Shown one piece after another: positions 56,214-64,000 of a DNA stretch of 64,000 bases; position 1 is the stretch's first letter, and each line of letters begins with the position of its first letter. The DNA is from Phytophthora quininea. Its lineage: Eukaryota > Oomycota > Peronosporomycetes > Peronosporales > Peronosporaceae. Where the stretch lies: contig JAAVTG010000583.1 of NCBI GenBank assembly GCA_011947345.1, positions 1 to 64,000 of the forward strand. The letters run 5' to 3'. Position numbers and translations under genes: made by a program. The notes beneath the pieces are model-generated. The model ran no database searches. It saw only the letters and a list, made by a program, of their open reading frames with translations, and was not told where the DNA came from.

Positions 56214-57606
56214 GCAGACTAGATTTTTGAACTATTTAACGATTTTGTCAATGAAGTTAGTGTGCCCAGTGTCATCAGTATTGTGCAAAGTGCCGAGAGA
56301 AGCGAGGACATGCTACCGCTAGACGAAATGGGCACAGAAGTGATCACCATGAGATGAGAGTCGCTAACATTGGCGTTCGCTCGGGATCAAGAATGATGTC
56401 CCGATTCACCTATTTAGTCCTTGCCGCTGGCTTTGAGCTGCCAATATTTGTGAACAATCTGTCATCATGTACAGCAACAACAACAGCTTTGGGGGCCGGA
56501 CTACGATAGCGATACCTGTAGATTGAGCTAACATGTTCGCACACAAACGGTAGCCTCGAGTAGTGCGGTGTGTACAGGTCAAGTACTAGGTCGATATTGC
56601 ACGTTCGTGCTGTGTTTGGCGGTAGAATCGTCATCTTCCAGGCTGTAGCTCCTCTTGAACGGCAGACAGATGGGAAAGTTCATGCCATTCCGGCGGGCCG
56701 TCCATACTGAACCTCATAGCTACAGTTAAAGAGCACTTTGCAAACGACTGCTCTCCGTGGTCGTACGCCGCAACAAGTACAAGGAATCGCCCGAGCACCG
56801 AAGATCTACGAGGCGCGGCACGAGTTCTTTCGTATTGTTGACTGGCGCTTCCCGGTGTTCTCGACGTTGCAAGATCATTTAACCCTTTCCGGTCGGAGGT
56901 TGAGTTCGCCTGTCCAACAAGGATTCGGCGATTCGGCGGTCTGTCTGTCCAGCGCAATCGGCAGCGATGGCAATCGCAGATCCTCGAAGCGATCCTGCTT
57001 CTCTCGACTCGCAACATCCTCCCGCGGCGTCAATGTGGACGCCAAGATAAGATGGGACGACAGTGCTGCTCACCTCGACATTTTAACCGCCCTTTAACTG
57101 TCGTCGCCGATTAAACTTCAGGTTGCAGGCACACGCGCTGCTCCGTCGCATTTCTGGCAAGCCGAGTTGCCAGCGTGCGAGCGTCACGCTAGCAACACTA
57201 ACCGCAAAAGGCAACCAAGGCCTGCCAGCACTGCCTAGAGAAGCGCAAGGCGGTCGCATGGGCCATGGGGATTGCTAAGTTGGGCGACGGCCGCAGTCTC
57301 CGTTAGAAGCTGCAACGTCGGGCGTCGAAAGAGTCCGCGCGGTGCGGTGGACATGTGTCTGCTAAAGTGGTCTCCTCAGGTTGAGACGCAGCGCCTCGAT
57401 CTTGATACACTCGGCGCCAGCTGGCTCTGCGCTCTTGCCGCCGGACAAGTAGACAATCTTGGCGCACGTTGCATGCAAGACACGCAATAAACGCGCGGCC
57501 GTGGTCTTTGCATCGCGCCGTGCTGGAGGTATGTACTGTGCGAATGCTGCTGAGACTTACCCCACAATTGAATTCCCCACTCACCACTCAAGCCACTTCC
57601 CACACG
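56214..57606. other. Spacer between WRKY19-like genes 2 and 3
   Basis: Short overlapping frames only. No gene, RNA or repeat was recognised. The second half is GC-rich, like the other upstream regions of this family. Confidence 0.45.
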
Positions 57607-58352
57607 ATGAGCGGCAGCAAAGCTGACATCACGTTCTTGCTCAACCCCACCGACACGACGGTGTGCCGCACGCCCGAGCGCGTTGCTGAGCCTGCATCGC
57701 CGCCCATGTCACCGTCGGCCTCGCTCTACCTGTCGCCAAAGGCGTACAGCCCCGAGCGTTCGATCTCTTCGATCTCGCACCGTCGCCGCTTGGTGGCGCC
57801 GTACATGGCGCCGCTCAATAAGCGTCGCAACGAGCTCCACAGCAAGTTGCCGGCCATGTCCATGGCCGCGCTCTGCTCCGAGTGCTTCAGCTCCAGTGAC
57901 GACGAGCAGTCTGATGCCTCGTCCACTATGGCAACCCCACTGAGGCTCGACCGCGCAAGGCCCACAGCCCTCCGTGCCAAATCGAAGGCTGCAAGAACCT
58001 GTCGGTCTCTCGTGGCTGCTGTGTGCGCCACGGCGGCGGCTCCAAGTGTACTATGCCTGGATGCAACAAGCGTGCCAAGCTTTACCAACGCTGCTTCCAA
58101 CACGGCGGCTACAAGATGTGCACCGAACCGGGTTGCACGAAGAAGGCGAAGCGATACGGCCACTGCTGGTCGCACGGCGGCGGCCACATTTGCGAGGCCC
58201 CGGAGTGCACAAAGGTGTCTACCCAGGGCGGTTTTTGCTGGGCCCACGGTGGTGGGAACCGGTGCAAGCACGAAGGCTGCAACCGTCGCTCGTACCAGAA
58301 GTACGGCTACTACTGCATGCGCCACGCTCACCCCAGCAAGGTCGGGGCGTAG
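57607..58352 (+). CDS. WRKY19-like zinc-cluster protein 3
   Basis: ATG at 57607 (MSGSKADITFLLNPTD). Linker motifs are present in altered form: PPMSPSASLYLSPKA, LPAMSMAALC. The frame shifts at CCCC 57935-57938, one C short of what the continuation needs, and the array then reads IEGCKN...CVRHGGG, MPGC...CFQHGG, EPGC...CWSHGGG, APEC...CWAHGGG, HEGC...CMRH, ending HPSKVGA. About 248 residues. From 57957 to 58316 the DNA matches the fifth gene at 359 of 360 positions, although the rest of the two genes is diverged. Confidence 0.82.
57957..58316 (+). repeat. 360-bp tract shared with 61730-62089
   Basis: The two tracts differ at one position (T at 58049, C at 61822). Identity starts abruptly at AAGGCCCACAGCCCTCC and ends abruptly at TACTACTGC, exactly covering the zinc-cluster array. 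On either side the genes are diverged in sequence and length. Confidence 0.92.
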
Positions 58353-59416
58353 ATGACCGTTCGGCATGAGGAATTTATTTAATTCACAGACATTCTTGAG
58401 CATTTTCTTTCTTGGCAAAACTTAGTTGTTTTAGTGGAGGCGTGTGGCTTTGCTGCACTGTACGAGCATGCCGGTTCCTTAACGCATTTGTCCACGACGC
58501 AATGGTGTCGAGCCGCATGCATTTCACGCCGGACGATTGTCTCGTCGACCGTCGTCGGCTTTCGAGGCAGATGAGTGCTATTCACATCAAGCAAGTTGTT
58601 GAGCCGCACAACAGCGCATCAAAACTGAAGTTTCTCGCCAAAGCTGAAGTAAAACGGCGTACCGTCCGTATGGCGTGCTGACGATCCATGTCCGCACCGC
58701 TTGCCGCGAGCCAATCGCCCAGGTAGGCTTGAAGACACGCAGCGCCTCGCCGAGCATACAAAGTGCGCTGTGCACTCATCAACGATAACAATCAGCACGT
58801 TGAACCTGGTCAGCGGGGTACATGTCGGGGTCTTCCCCTCGTGCTGGGTGCTGCTTGGTTCTCGATTGCCCGGCGTCTTTGTGCCGCCGCACCGTCGGTA
58901 TTAATGCGGTTAAGTTAGTAGGGGCAACTAAACGTTAAAGAGACGCTAACCTGCGGACGAACTCGACAGAAAACCCGCGAGCCTTCACCCGAGAGCGCGA
59001 ATCGATTGCTAAGACGTTGCCTCAGCGTGCTGTGCTCGACGCGCTTTGACGTGAAGTGTTGTGTGACCAAGCGACCGACAGCAATCTGCGCGTGTCTGGC
59101 GCCGCTTTGGACGACCAAAAGCAACGATGGCATGCTCCCGACGCCCGTGGACGATGATGCTGCGGTTTATGCGGCTTCCAGAGATGCGCCCAGAATCTTG
59201 GCGGTCTTGCAATTCACTTGACAGCGATATGTCGCCGCCTGATCTGCGTTTCTCGCTGTGCTTTCGAGTCCTAGCCAAGTCAGGTTTCTGCTTGGTGCCG
59301 AGCAGTCGGACCCGTCCTACGACGGAGCTGAACCCGACCGCTTCGTGCTGCCAGACCTCACAATTGGATTTGCCTTCCATCCACCACCACAGCTCCTCGT
59401 ATCGATACGACTCAGC
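58353..59416. other. Spacer between WRKY19-like genes 3 and 4
   Basis: No supported gene or repeat. The frame open upstream of 59417 is a non-coding extension of the fourth gene. Confidence 0.45.
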
Positions 59417-60181
59417 ATGAGCAAGGCAGACATCACCTTCCTGTTGAACCCGACGGCACAGTCGGCGGAAACCACCGCCACTTGTGCCAGTCCCGACGAT
59501 GTCGAGACCGGCGTTGAGGCCTCGTCGCCTTCGATGTCGCTCTTCCGCAGTCTGTCGCCGATCGTGAGCAGCCCCGACGCGGCGTTCACCTCCCGATGGA
59601 CGTTGCCGTCGCCCCACCTGGCCCCTCTCGAGAAGAGGTGGAGCAACCTTCACCACGGTAGTGACAAGGGCCGGATCTCGATGATGTCCATGGCGGCCCT
59701 CTGCATCAGCAGCGACTCGAGCTCCGACGAGATGTCGTCTGGACAATCCACGCCGTTGGCGGAGACTCCTCGGGTCCGCAAGACTCACGCGCCTCCTTGC
59801 ACCGTCGACGGCTGCAAGAACCTCTCGGTCTCGCGCGGTCTCTGCGTTCGTCACGGCGGCGGCTCCAAGTGCACGTTCCCTGGCTGCATCAAGCGCGCCA
59901 AACTGAACCAACGTTGCTTCCAGCACGGAGGTTTCAAAATGTGCACAGAACCTGGCTGCACCAAGAAAGCCAAACGCTACGGCCATTGCTGGTCGCACGG
60001 CGGTGGTCACATCTGCGAAGCTCCGGGCTGCACTAAGGTATCGACTCAAGGCGGCTTCTGCTGGGCCCATGGAGGCGGCAATCGCTGCAAGCACCAAAGC
60101 TGCAACCGGCGGTCCTACCAACGCTACGACTACTACTGCATGCGGCACGCTAAGAACCTCCCACTGCAAACTGCTAGGTAG
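59417..60181 (+). CDS. WRKY19-like zinc-cluster protein 4
   Basis: Intact, 254 residues from ATG at 59417 (MSKADITFLLNPTAQ). Linker motifs: PSMSLFRSLSPI, ISMMSMAALC, then a Ser/Asp-rich stretch and PRVRKTHAPPC. Array of five units: VDGCKN...CVRHGGG, FPGC...CFQHGG, EPGC...CWSHGGG, APGC...CWAHGGG, HQSC...CMRH. It is closest in the array to genes 3 and 5 (shared HICEAP and FCWAHGGG) but its DNA is diverged from both. The open frame extends upstream to 59258, but the family alignment fixes the start at 59417. Confidence 0.9.
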   Translation: MSKADITFLLNPTAQSAETTATCASPDDVETGVEASSPSMSLFRSLSPIVSSPDAAFTSRWTLPSPHLAPLEKRWSNLHHGSDKGRISMMSMAALCISSDSSSDEMSSGQSTPLAETPRVRKTHAPPCTVDGCKNLSVSRGLCVRHGGGSKCTFPGCIKRAKLNQRCFQHGGFKMCTEPGCTKKAKRYGHCWSHGGGHICEAPGCTKVSTQGGFCWAHGGGNRCKHQSCNRRSYQRYDYYCMRHAKNLPLQTAR

Positions 60182-61378
60182 TTGATACGGACTAGAACAC
60201 ATATATTTATTCGCTGATGATCCATCATAGTGCTGCTCATGAATGTCAGACCTCTTCGAAGGTGTCGACGATCGACCTCCTTGTCAGACAAGGCGATGGC
60301 TCAGTTCAAGCATTGTGCTGTAGCTTCCTCGTGGGGATTAAAAGCGCCGAGTTGAGTCGAGAAGACGCTCATGGTGTACAGGAAGGCAGAAGGACACACA
60401 CGTCCAAGCCCAGAAGACCTAAGTTTCAGACCGTACAGCATTGTGAGTCCAAAACTGAAGATTTGCTGCTTGGTGCGATCTGAGCAGCGATACAGCCCGG
60501 CTATGCAACTTCAACGTGTCGACACTTAAAGAGCCCTTTAAATTGCAGCTCGGCGTTGCGTTCACACGTACTCCTGCCGATACCTTTGCCGCACTACTGT
60601 GCAGACATTTGCCGACTTTCCAGTAGTTAAAATATCAACTTTCAAAGCGACGGTCTCTCATTCCGTCCAACGGGCTGGGGTCGGTCAAGTTTATTGTGAT
60701 CGCGCTGCTCAAACGTCCTGAATTCGTTTCCCCAGCACAGAGATGCTGCCACTCAAGTGTAGCCCGCACAGCTGTCTCCAGCTAGACATGCGCCGCGTCC
60801 TTTTGAGCAATCGATCGTTAGTTGATTGAACTTCAGAAGCCCCGTCGCATTTATGCATGGCGTGTTTCTCTCCGCAGCTTCGGACGTTCGAATCAAGGGC
60901 GCTCGCGGCGAGTTGCTTGGCCTTCGTAATTTGCCAACTAAAAGGTAGCGCCGAGCCGAGCCGAGCCGATGGAGCCGACAAAAAAGCTCCACGCACCGCG
61001 AGGTCCGATGTTTTCGACCCTCTCGATTGCTCAGGTAGAAATGGGAGTGGAAATCCCATGCAGCTTCGACGAGAGCAACCTCAGTCTTGGCGTCTTCCGG
61101 TCGGCCGGCTCGACTGCTGACAAGACTCGCCTATCTGTCCGGCAATCTCCGCTCACCACCGATTTTTTCTCTCGCATTCAGCGCTTGGAGCCGCTTGCTG
61201 GCGATGCAACGGCGGGCCCACGCACGACAGCCGTCTGCAAAGCGACTGCTTGCAGGTCTTTGCATCGCTTTTGGTCTGAGTTTGGCGGTAGGGCGTTTCG
61301 ACAGCGGATTGTCTGCTTGGTCTTGAGCCCACATTTGAATTCACTCGTTTGTGAACACACCACACGCAACAATAAGTC
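60182..61378. other. Spacer between WRKY19-like genes 4 and 5
   Basis: No supported gene. A long frame (60969-62192) that continues through the next gene is out of phase with it and is a shadow. Confidence 0.45.
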
Positions 61379-62155
61379 ATGTGCAAGGCAGACATCTCCT
61401 TTCTCCTCAACCCACCGGTCGAGACGGATGTCGAGCCGGCGACACCACCCATGTCGCCGTCGATGTCGCTCTTCCACTGCTTGTCGCCGGTCATACAGAG
61501 CCCCGAACCGAGCTCCCCGTCGACGTCGTACCAGCACCGACTCATCGCGTCCTGCATTGCACCACGTGAGAAGCGCTTCCAAAGTCAGCGCTCCTATGGC
61601 GACGACAGAGCCAAGCTGCCAATGCTGTCCTTGGCTGCGTTGTGCGTCTCGGGTGACGACTTCACCTCGAGCGACTCTCAGTCCGAGGGATCAACGTCCC
61701 CAGTTGTGGACGCTAAGCTTCGTGGTCGTAAGGCCCACAGCCCTCCGTGCCAAATCGAAGGCTGCAAGAACCTGTCGGTCTCTCGTGGCTGCTGTGTGCG
61801 CCACGGCGGCGGCTCCAAGTGCACTATGCCTGGATGCAACAAGCGTGCCAAGCTTTACCAACGCTGCTTCCAACACGGCGGCTACAAGATGTGCACCGAA
61901 CCGGGTTGCACGAAGAAGGCGAAGCGATACGGCCACTGCTGGTCGCACGGCGGCGGCCACATTTGCGAGGCCCCGGAGTGCACAAAGGTGTCTACCCAGG
62001 GCGGTTTTTGCTGGGCCCACGGTGGTGGGAACCGGTGCAAGCACGAAGGCTGCAACCGTCGCTCGTACCAGAAGTACGGCTACTACTGCCCCCGACACGC
62101 ACCGCGCAGCGTTGTGGCGAGCACCAATGCGACTGCTATTGCAGCCAGCGTGTAA
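61379..62155 (+). CDS. WRKY19-like zinc-cluster protein 5
   Basis: Intact, 258 residues from ATG at 61379 (MCKADISFLLNPPVE). Linker motifs: PPMSPSMSLFHCLSPV, LPMLSLAALC, then GRKAHSPPC. Array: IEGCKN...CVRHGGG, MPGC...CFQHGG, EPGC...CWSHGGG, APEC...CWAHGGG, HEGC...CPRH. The DNA of the array (61730-62089) is the conversion partner of gene 3. The last residues after the array are unlike gene 3. The unbroken frame here supports the view that the shift in gene 3 is an error just upstream of the tract. Confidence 0.9.
   Translation: MCKADISFLLNPPVETDVEPATPPMSPSMSLFHCLSPVIQSPEPSSPSTSYQHRLIASCIAPREKRFQSQRSYGDDRAKLPMLSLAALCVSGDDFTSSDSQSEGSTSPVVDAKLRGRKAHSPPCQIEGCKNLSVSRGCCVRHGGGSKCTMPGCNKRAKLYQRCFQHGGYKMCTEPGCTKKAKRYGHCWSHGGGHICEAPECTKVSTQGGFCWAHGGGNRCKHEGCNRRSYQKYGYYCPRHAPRSVVASTNATAIAASV
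61730..62089 (+). repeat. 360-bp tract shared with 57957-58316
   Basis: Partner of the tract in WRKY19-like gene 3, with 359 of 360 positions identical. Confidence 0.92.
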
Positions 62156-63147
62156 GAGGCTTGGTTATAGAATAGATCGATACAGTATTTAATGAACTAC
62201 ATTTTTCACAAATTCAATGCAAATATTCCAAGTCATGCAGTAGTAAATGTTGGGTAAGAATGGATGCAAAAGTTACGTTGACGGCGAACGGCATGACCGG
62301 GAGTGGTGTAGCTGTCCTCACTTAAGCGATGGAGTTCGCTTCGACCTGTAGACCAATTGCATTGACTCAGAACACTGTCTACAGCAGCGCGACCGAGCTA
62401 GCTCGTATCGATCCCTGGCTGTCAAGACGCTGGCCAATGCACACGAGCAAGCGAACGTTGTGACCATGGTTCGTAAAACTGCGTGGAGAGCGTGTCTTTC
62501 TGTGCTTCCCTCCAAGCAGAAATTCCGCTTGAGATTCCCTGGGGTTGTGCCAAACCGTCGCCGCTATGCAGGGCGAGCTGCACCAGCTGCAGTCCAACTA
62601 ACACCGATTAACTGTGCATGCCTGTAAAACTACACCGGGATCGGACCATCGATCGATTGCTAAGAGGTCTGCAGCCCGCTTGTCACCGTCGCCGCACTGG
62701 AGGCCCAGTGACGACACCTTTTGCGCCAGTCGTCGCAGCATTTGAGGTATCATGCGCCGTGAATGCTCGATGTCCGAAGACGCCTCATGCAGCGATGGCT
62801 TCCTCTCCAAATTTTCACCCCCGCAGTGAATTCACAGTTGCACGTTCGCTCGCTTGCCAGCGCGGCGTTTTCCAAATGTTGGTCCAGATCTGATCGCTTC
62901 ACTTTTGCAGCCGATCGCAAGCCAAATGCACGCCGCATAGCTTGCCATCGCCTTGAGCTAGTGACTCCGTCCTTATGTGTCCAAATGCGTGACCAGTTTT
63001 GAACACTGCTCCGTAGACGACACCCCGTTTGACGTTTCTTCTCGTCATTTTTTGCCGCTCACCTTTGCGCCGATCGCCTAGATCGCCTAGTTCACAAGGA
63101 AACTTTCCCCTCGAAGCACCACCGCATCATATCCTACCACACGCAGC
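62156..63147. other. Spacer between WRKY19-like genes 5 and 6
   Basis: AT-rich just after gene 5, then mixed. No gene, RNA or repeat was recognised. Confidence 0.45.
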
Positions 63148-63948
63148 ATGCACAGCAAGTCGACCATCACGTACTTGCTCAACCCGGCCATGCAATCCAA
63201 GGCCTCGATGAAGAGCTGCAACACACCGGTCCGCGACGGCAGCAGCAGTGTAAACGCTGCGACGATGTCCCTCTTCCGCAGTCTCTCGCCGGTCAGTCCG
63301 CAACTCGTTCCAGCTCTTTATCGGCGCCAGCTCCTGACGAGCATTGCGCCGTATCGCAAGCGACCTCGGCGTTGGGACTGCAAGAAAGCGAGTCTTCCCC
63401 TGATGGCCCTCGCTGCGTTATCGTCCGTTGCTAGCACTGAAAGCCAAGCTTCGAGTGCAACGTCTAGTCCTGAGAGCAGATCGACGACCGAGTCCACTGG
63501 CACCCCCACAACAGCCACCACTTCAACACCACCAGCTGGGAAGACTCGCATCCGCAAAACCCACACACCACCGTGTGAAGTTGAAGGCTGCAAGAACTTG
63601 GCCGTCTCTCGAGGTCGTTGTGTCCGTCACGGTGGCGGTTCGCGCTGCACGGAACCGGGCTGCACCAAACGCGCGAAATTATATCAGCGTTGCTTCCAGC
63701 ATGGTGGGTTTAAGACGTGCACGGAACCGGGTTGCACCAAGAAGGCCAAACGCTACGGCCACTGCTGGTCGCATGGTGGCGGTCATATCTGCGAGATCCC
63801 AGACTGTACGAAAGTATCAACACAAGGAGGACTTTGCTGGGCACACGGAGGAGGCAACCGCTGCAAGCAGGAGGGGTGCAGTCGGAGGGCATACCAAAAG
63901 TACGACTACTTTTGCATTCGCCATGCTCAATCAACAAATAGCACCTAA
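63148..63948 (+). CDS. WRKY19-like zinc-cluster protein 6
   Basis: Intact, 266 residues from ATG at 63148 (MHSKSTITYLLNPAMQ; the motif is varied to TITYLLNP). Linker motifs: ATMSLFRSLSPV, LPLMALAALS, a Ser/Thr-rich stretch and GKTRIRKTHTPPC. Array: VEGCKN...CVRHGGG, EPGC...CFQHGG, EPGC...CWSHGGG, IPDC...CWAHGGG, QEGC...CIRH. Units two and three are unusually alike (both EPGCTK). It is the most diverged at the N-terminus. The gene ends 52 bases before the window edge, so the cluster may continue. Confidence 0.9.
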   Translation: MHSKSTITYLLNPAMQSKASMKSCNTPVRDGSSSVNAATMSLFRSLSPVSPQLVPALYRRQLLTSIAPYRKRPRRWDCKKASLPLMALAALSSVASTESQASSATSSPESRSTTESTGTPTTATTSTPPAGKTRIRKTHTPPCEVEGCKNLAVSRGRCVRHGGGSRCTEPGCTKRAKLYQRCFQHGGFKTCTEPGCTKKAKRYGHCWSHGGGHICEIPDCTKVSTQGGLCWAHGGGNRCKQEGCSRRAYQKYDYFCIRHAQSTNST

Positions 63949-64000
63949 TTTAGATGCTAAAACCATAATAGTTCCGTTATTTTATTTTGCACTCATTATG

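Noticed and set aside
60969..62192. 407-codon open frame on the + strand
   Set aside because: It is the out-of-phase shadow of WRKY19-like gene 5; the cysteine array is in the other frame.
47448..63948. True WRKY transcription factors
   Set aside because: No WRKYGQK heptapeptide in any member; the resemblance is to the Cys/His repeats of plant WRKY19 only.

Overview
The window looks like nuclear DNA from an oomycete, most likely Phytophthora or a close relative. Evidence: short (about 45-75 nt) GT-AG introns, very compact gene spacing, START-FYVE-GAF and DUSP/Tudor-knot/USP architectures, a tandem family of 'WRKY19-like' zinc-cluster genes, and the usual oomycete load of Helitron, Harbinger, hAT, gypsy, piggyBac and MULE sequence. 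This is recognition by eye; no search was run.

Layout. 1-4.8 kb: Helitron N-terminal part, Harbinger remains and a broken DHHC palmitoyltransferase. 5.3-8.1 kb: a START-FYVE-GAF lipid-binding protein and a PDZ-like protein. 8.1-12.9 kb: AT-rich repeat graveyard (hAT, gypsy). 12,936-16,717: a piggyBac element with recognisable terminal repeats, whose transposase introns carry the same palindrome as its ends. 18,653-22,993: a complete Mutator-like element (9-bp target duplication, inverted termini) encoding a transposase continuous with a Ulp1/C48 protease. 24.4-37.3 kb: gene-rich block (TUP1-like corepressor, mitochondrial membrane protein, coiled-coil protein, psq/CENP-B-type HTH protein, ubiquitin protease, secreted RNase T2, a SANT-like protein). 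37.3-44.9 kb: gene-poor DNA, then damaged Tudor-knot, GT31-like and ankyrin genes. 44.4-53.7 kb: a large palindrome, two 4.1-kb arms almost identical around a 1.1-kb centre that holds a sepiapterin-reductase-like SDR. Each arm carries one WRKY19-like gene. 55.4-64 kb: five more WRKY19-like genes, all on the + strand.

The WRKY19-like cluster (seven genes counting the two palindrome copies) is the main gene-family feature. All share an N-terminal DI(S/T/A)FLLNP-type motif, short S/T-rich linker motifs and a C-terminal array of five C-x4-C-x9-C-x2-H(GG) units. Two members share a 360-bp tract with one mismatch inside otherwise diverged genes, which points to gene conversion.

Many otherwise good housekeeping genes (TUP1, USP, SPR, FYVE, two WRKY19-like genes) are broken by single-base shifts, and most of these sit at a homopolymer that is one base short. 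The two palindrome arms also differ mainly in homopolymer length. I read most of these breaks as consensus errors of the assembly rather than real pseudogenes; the transposon relics, ankyrin, DHHC and GT31 sequences look truly decayed.
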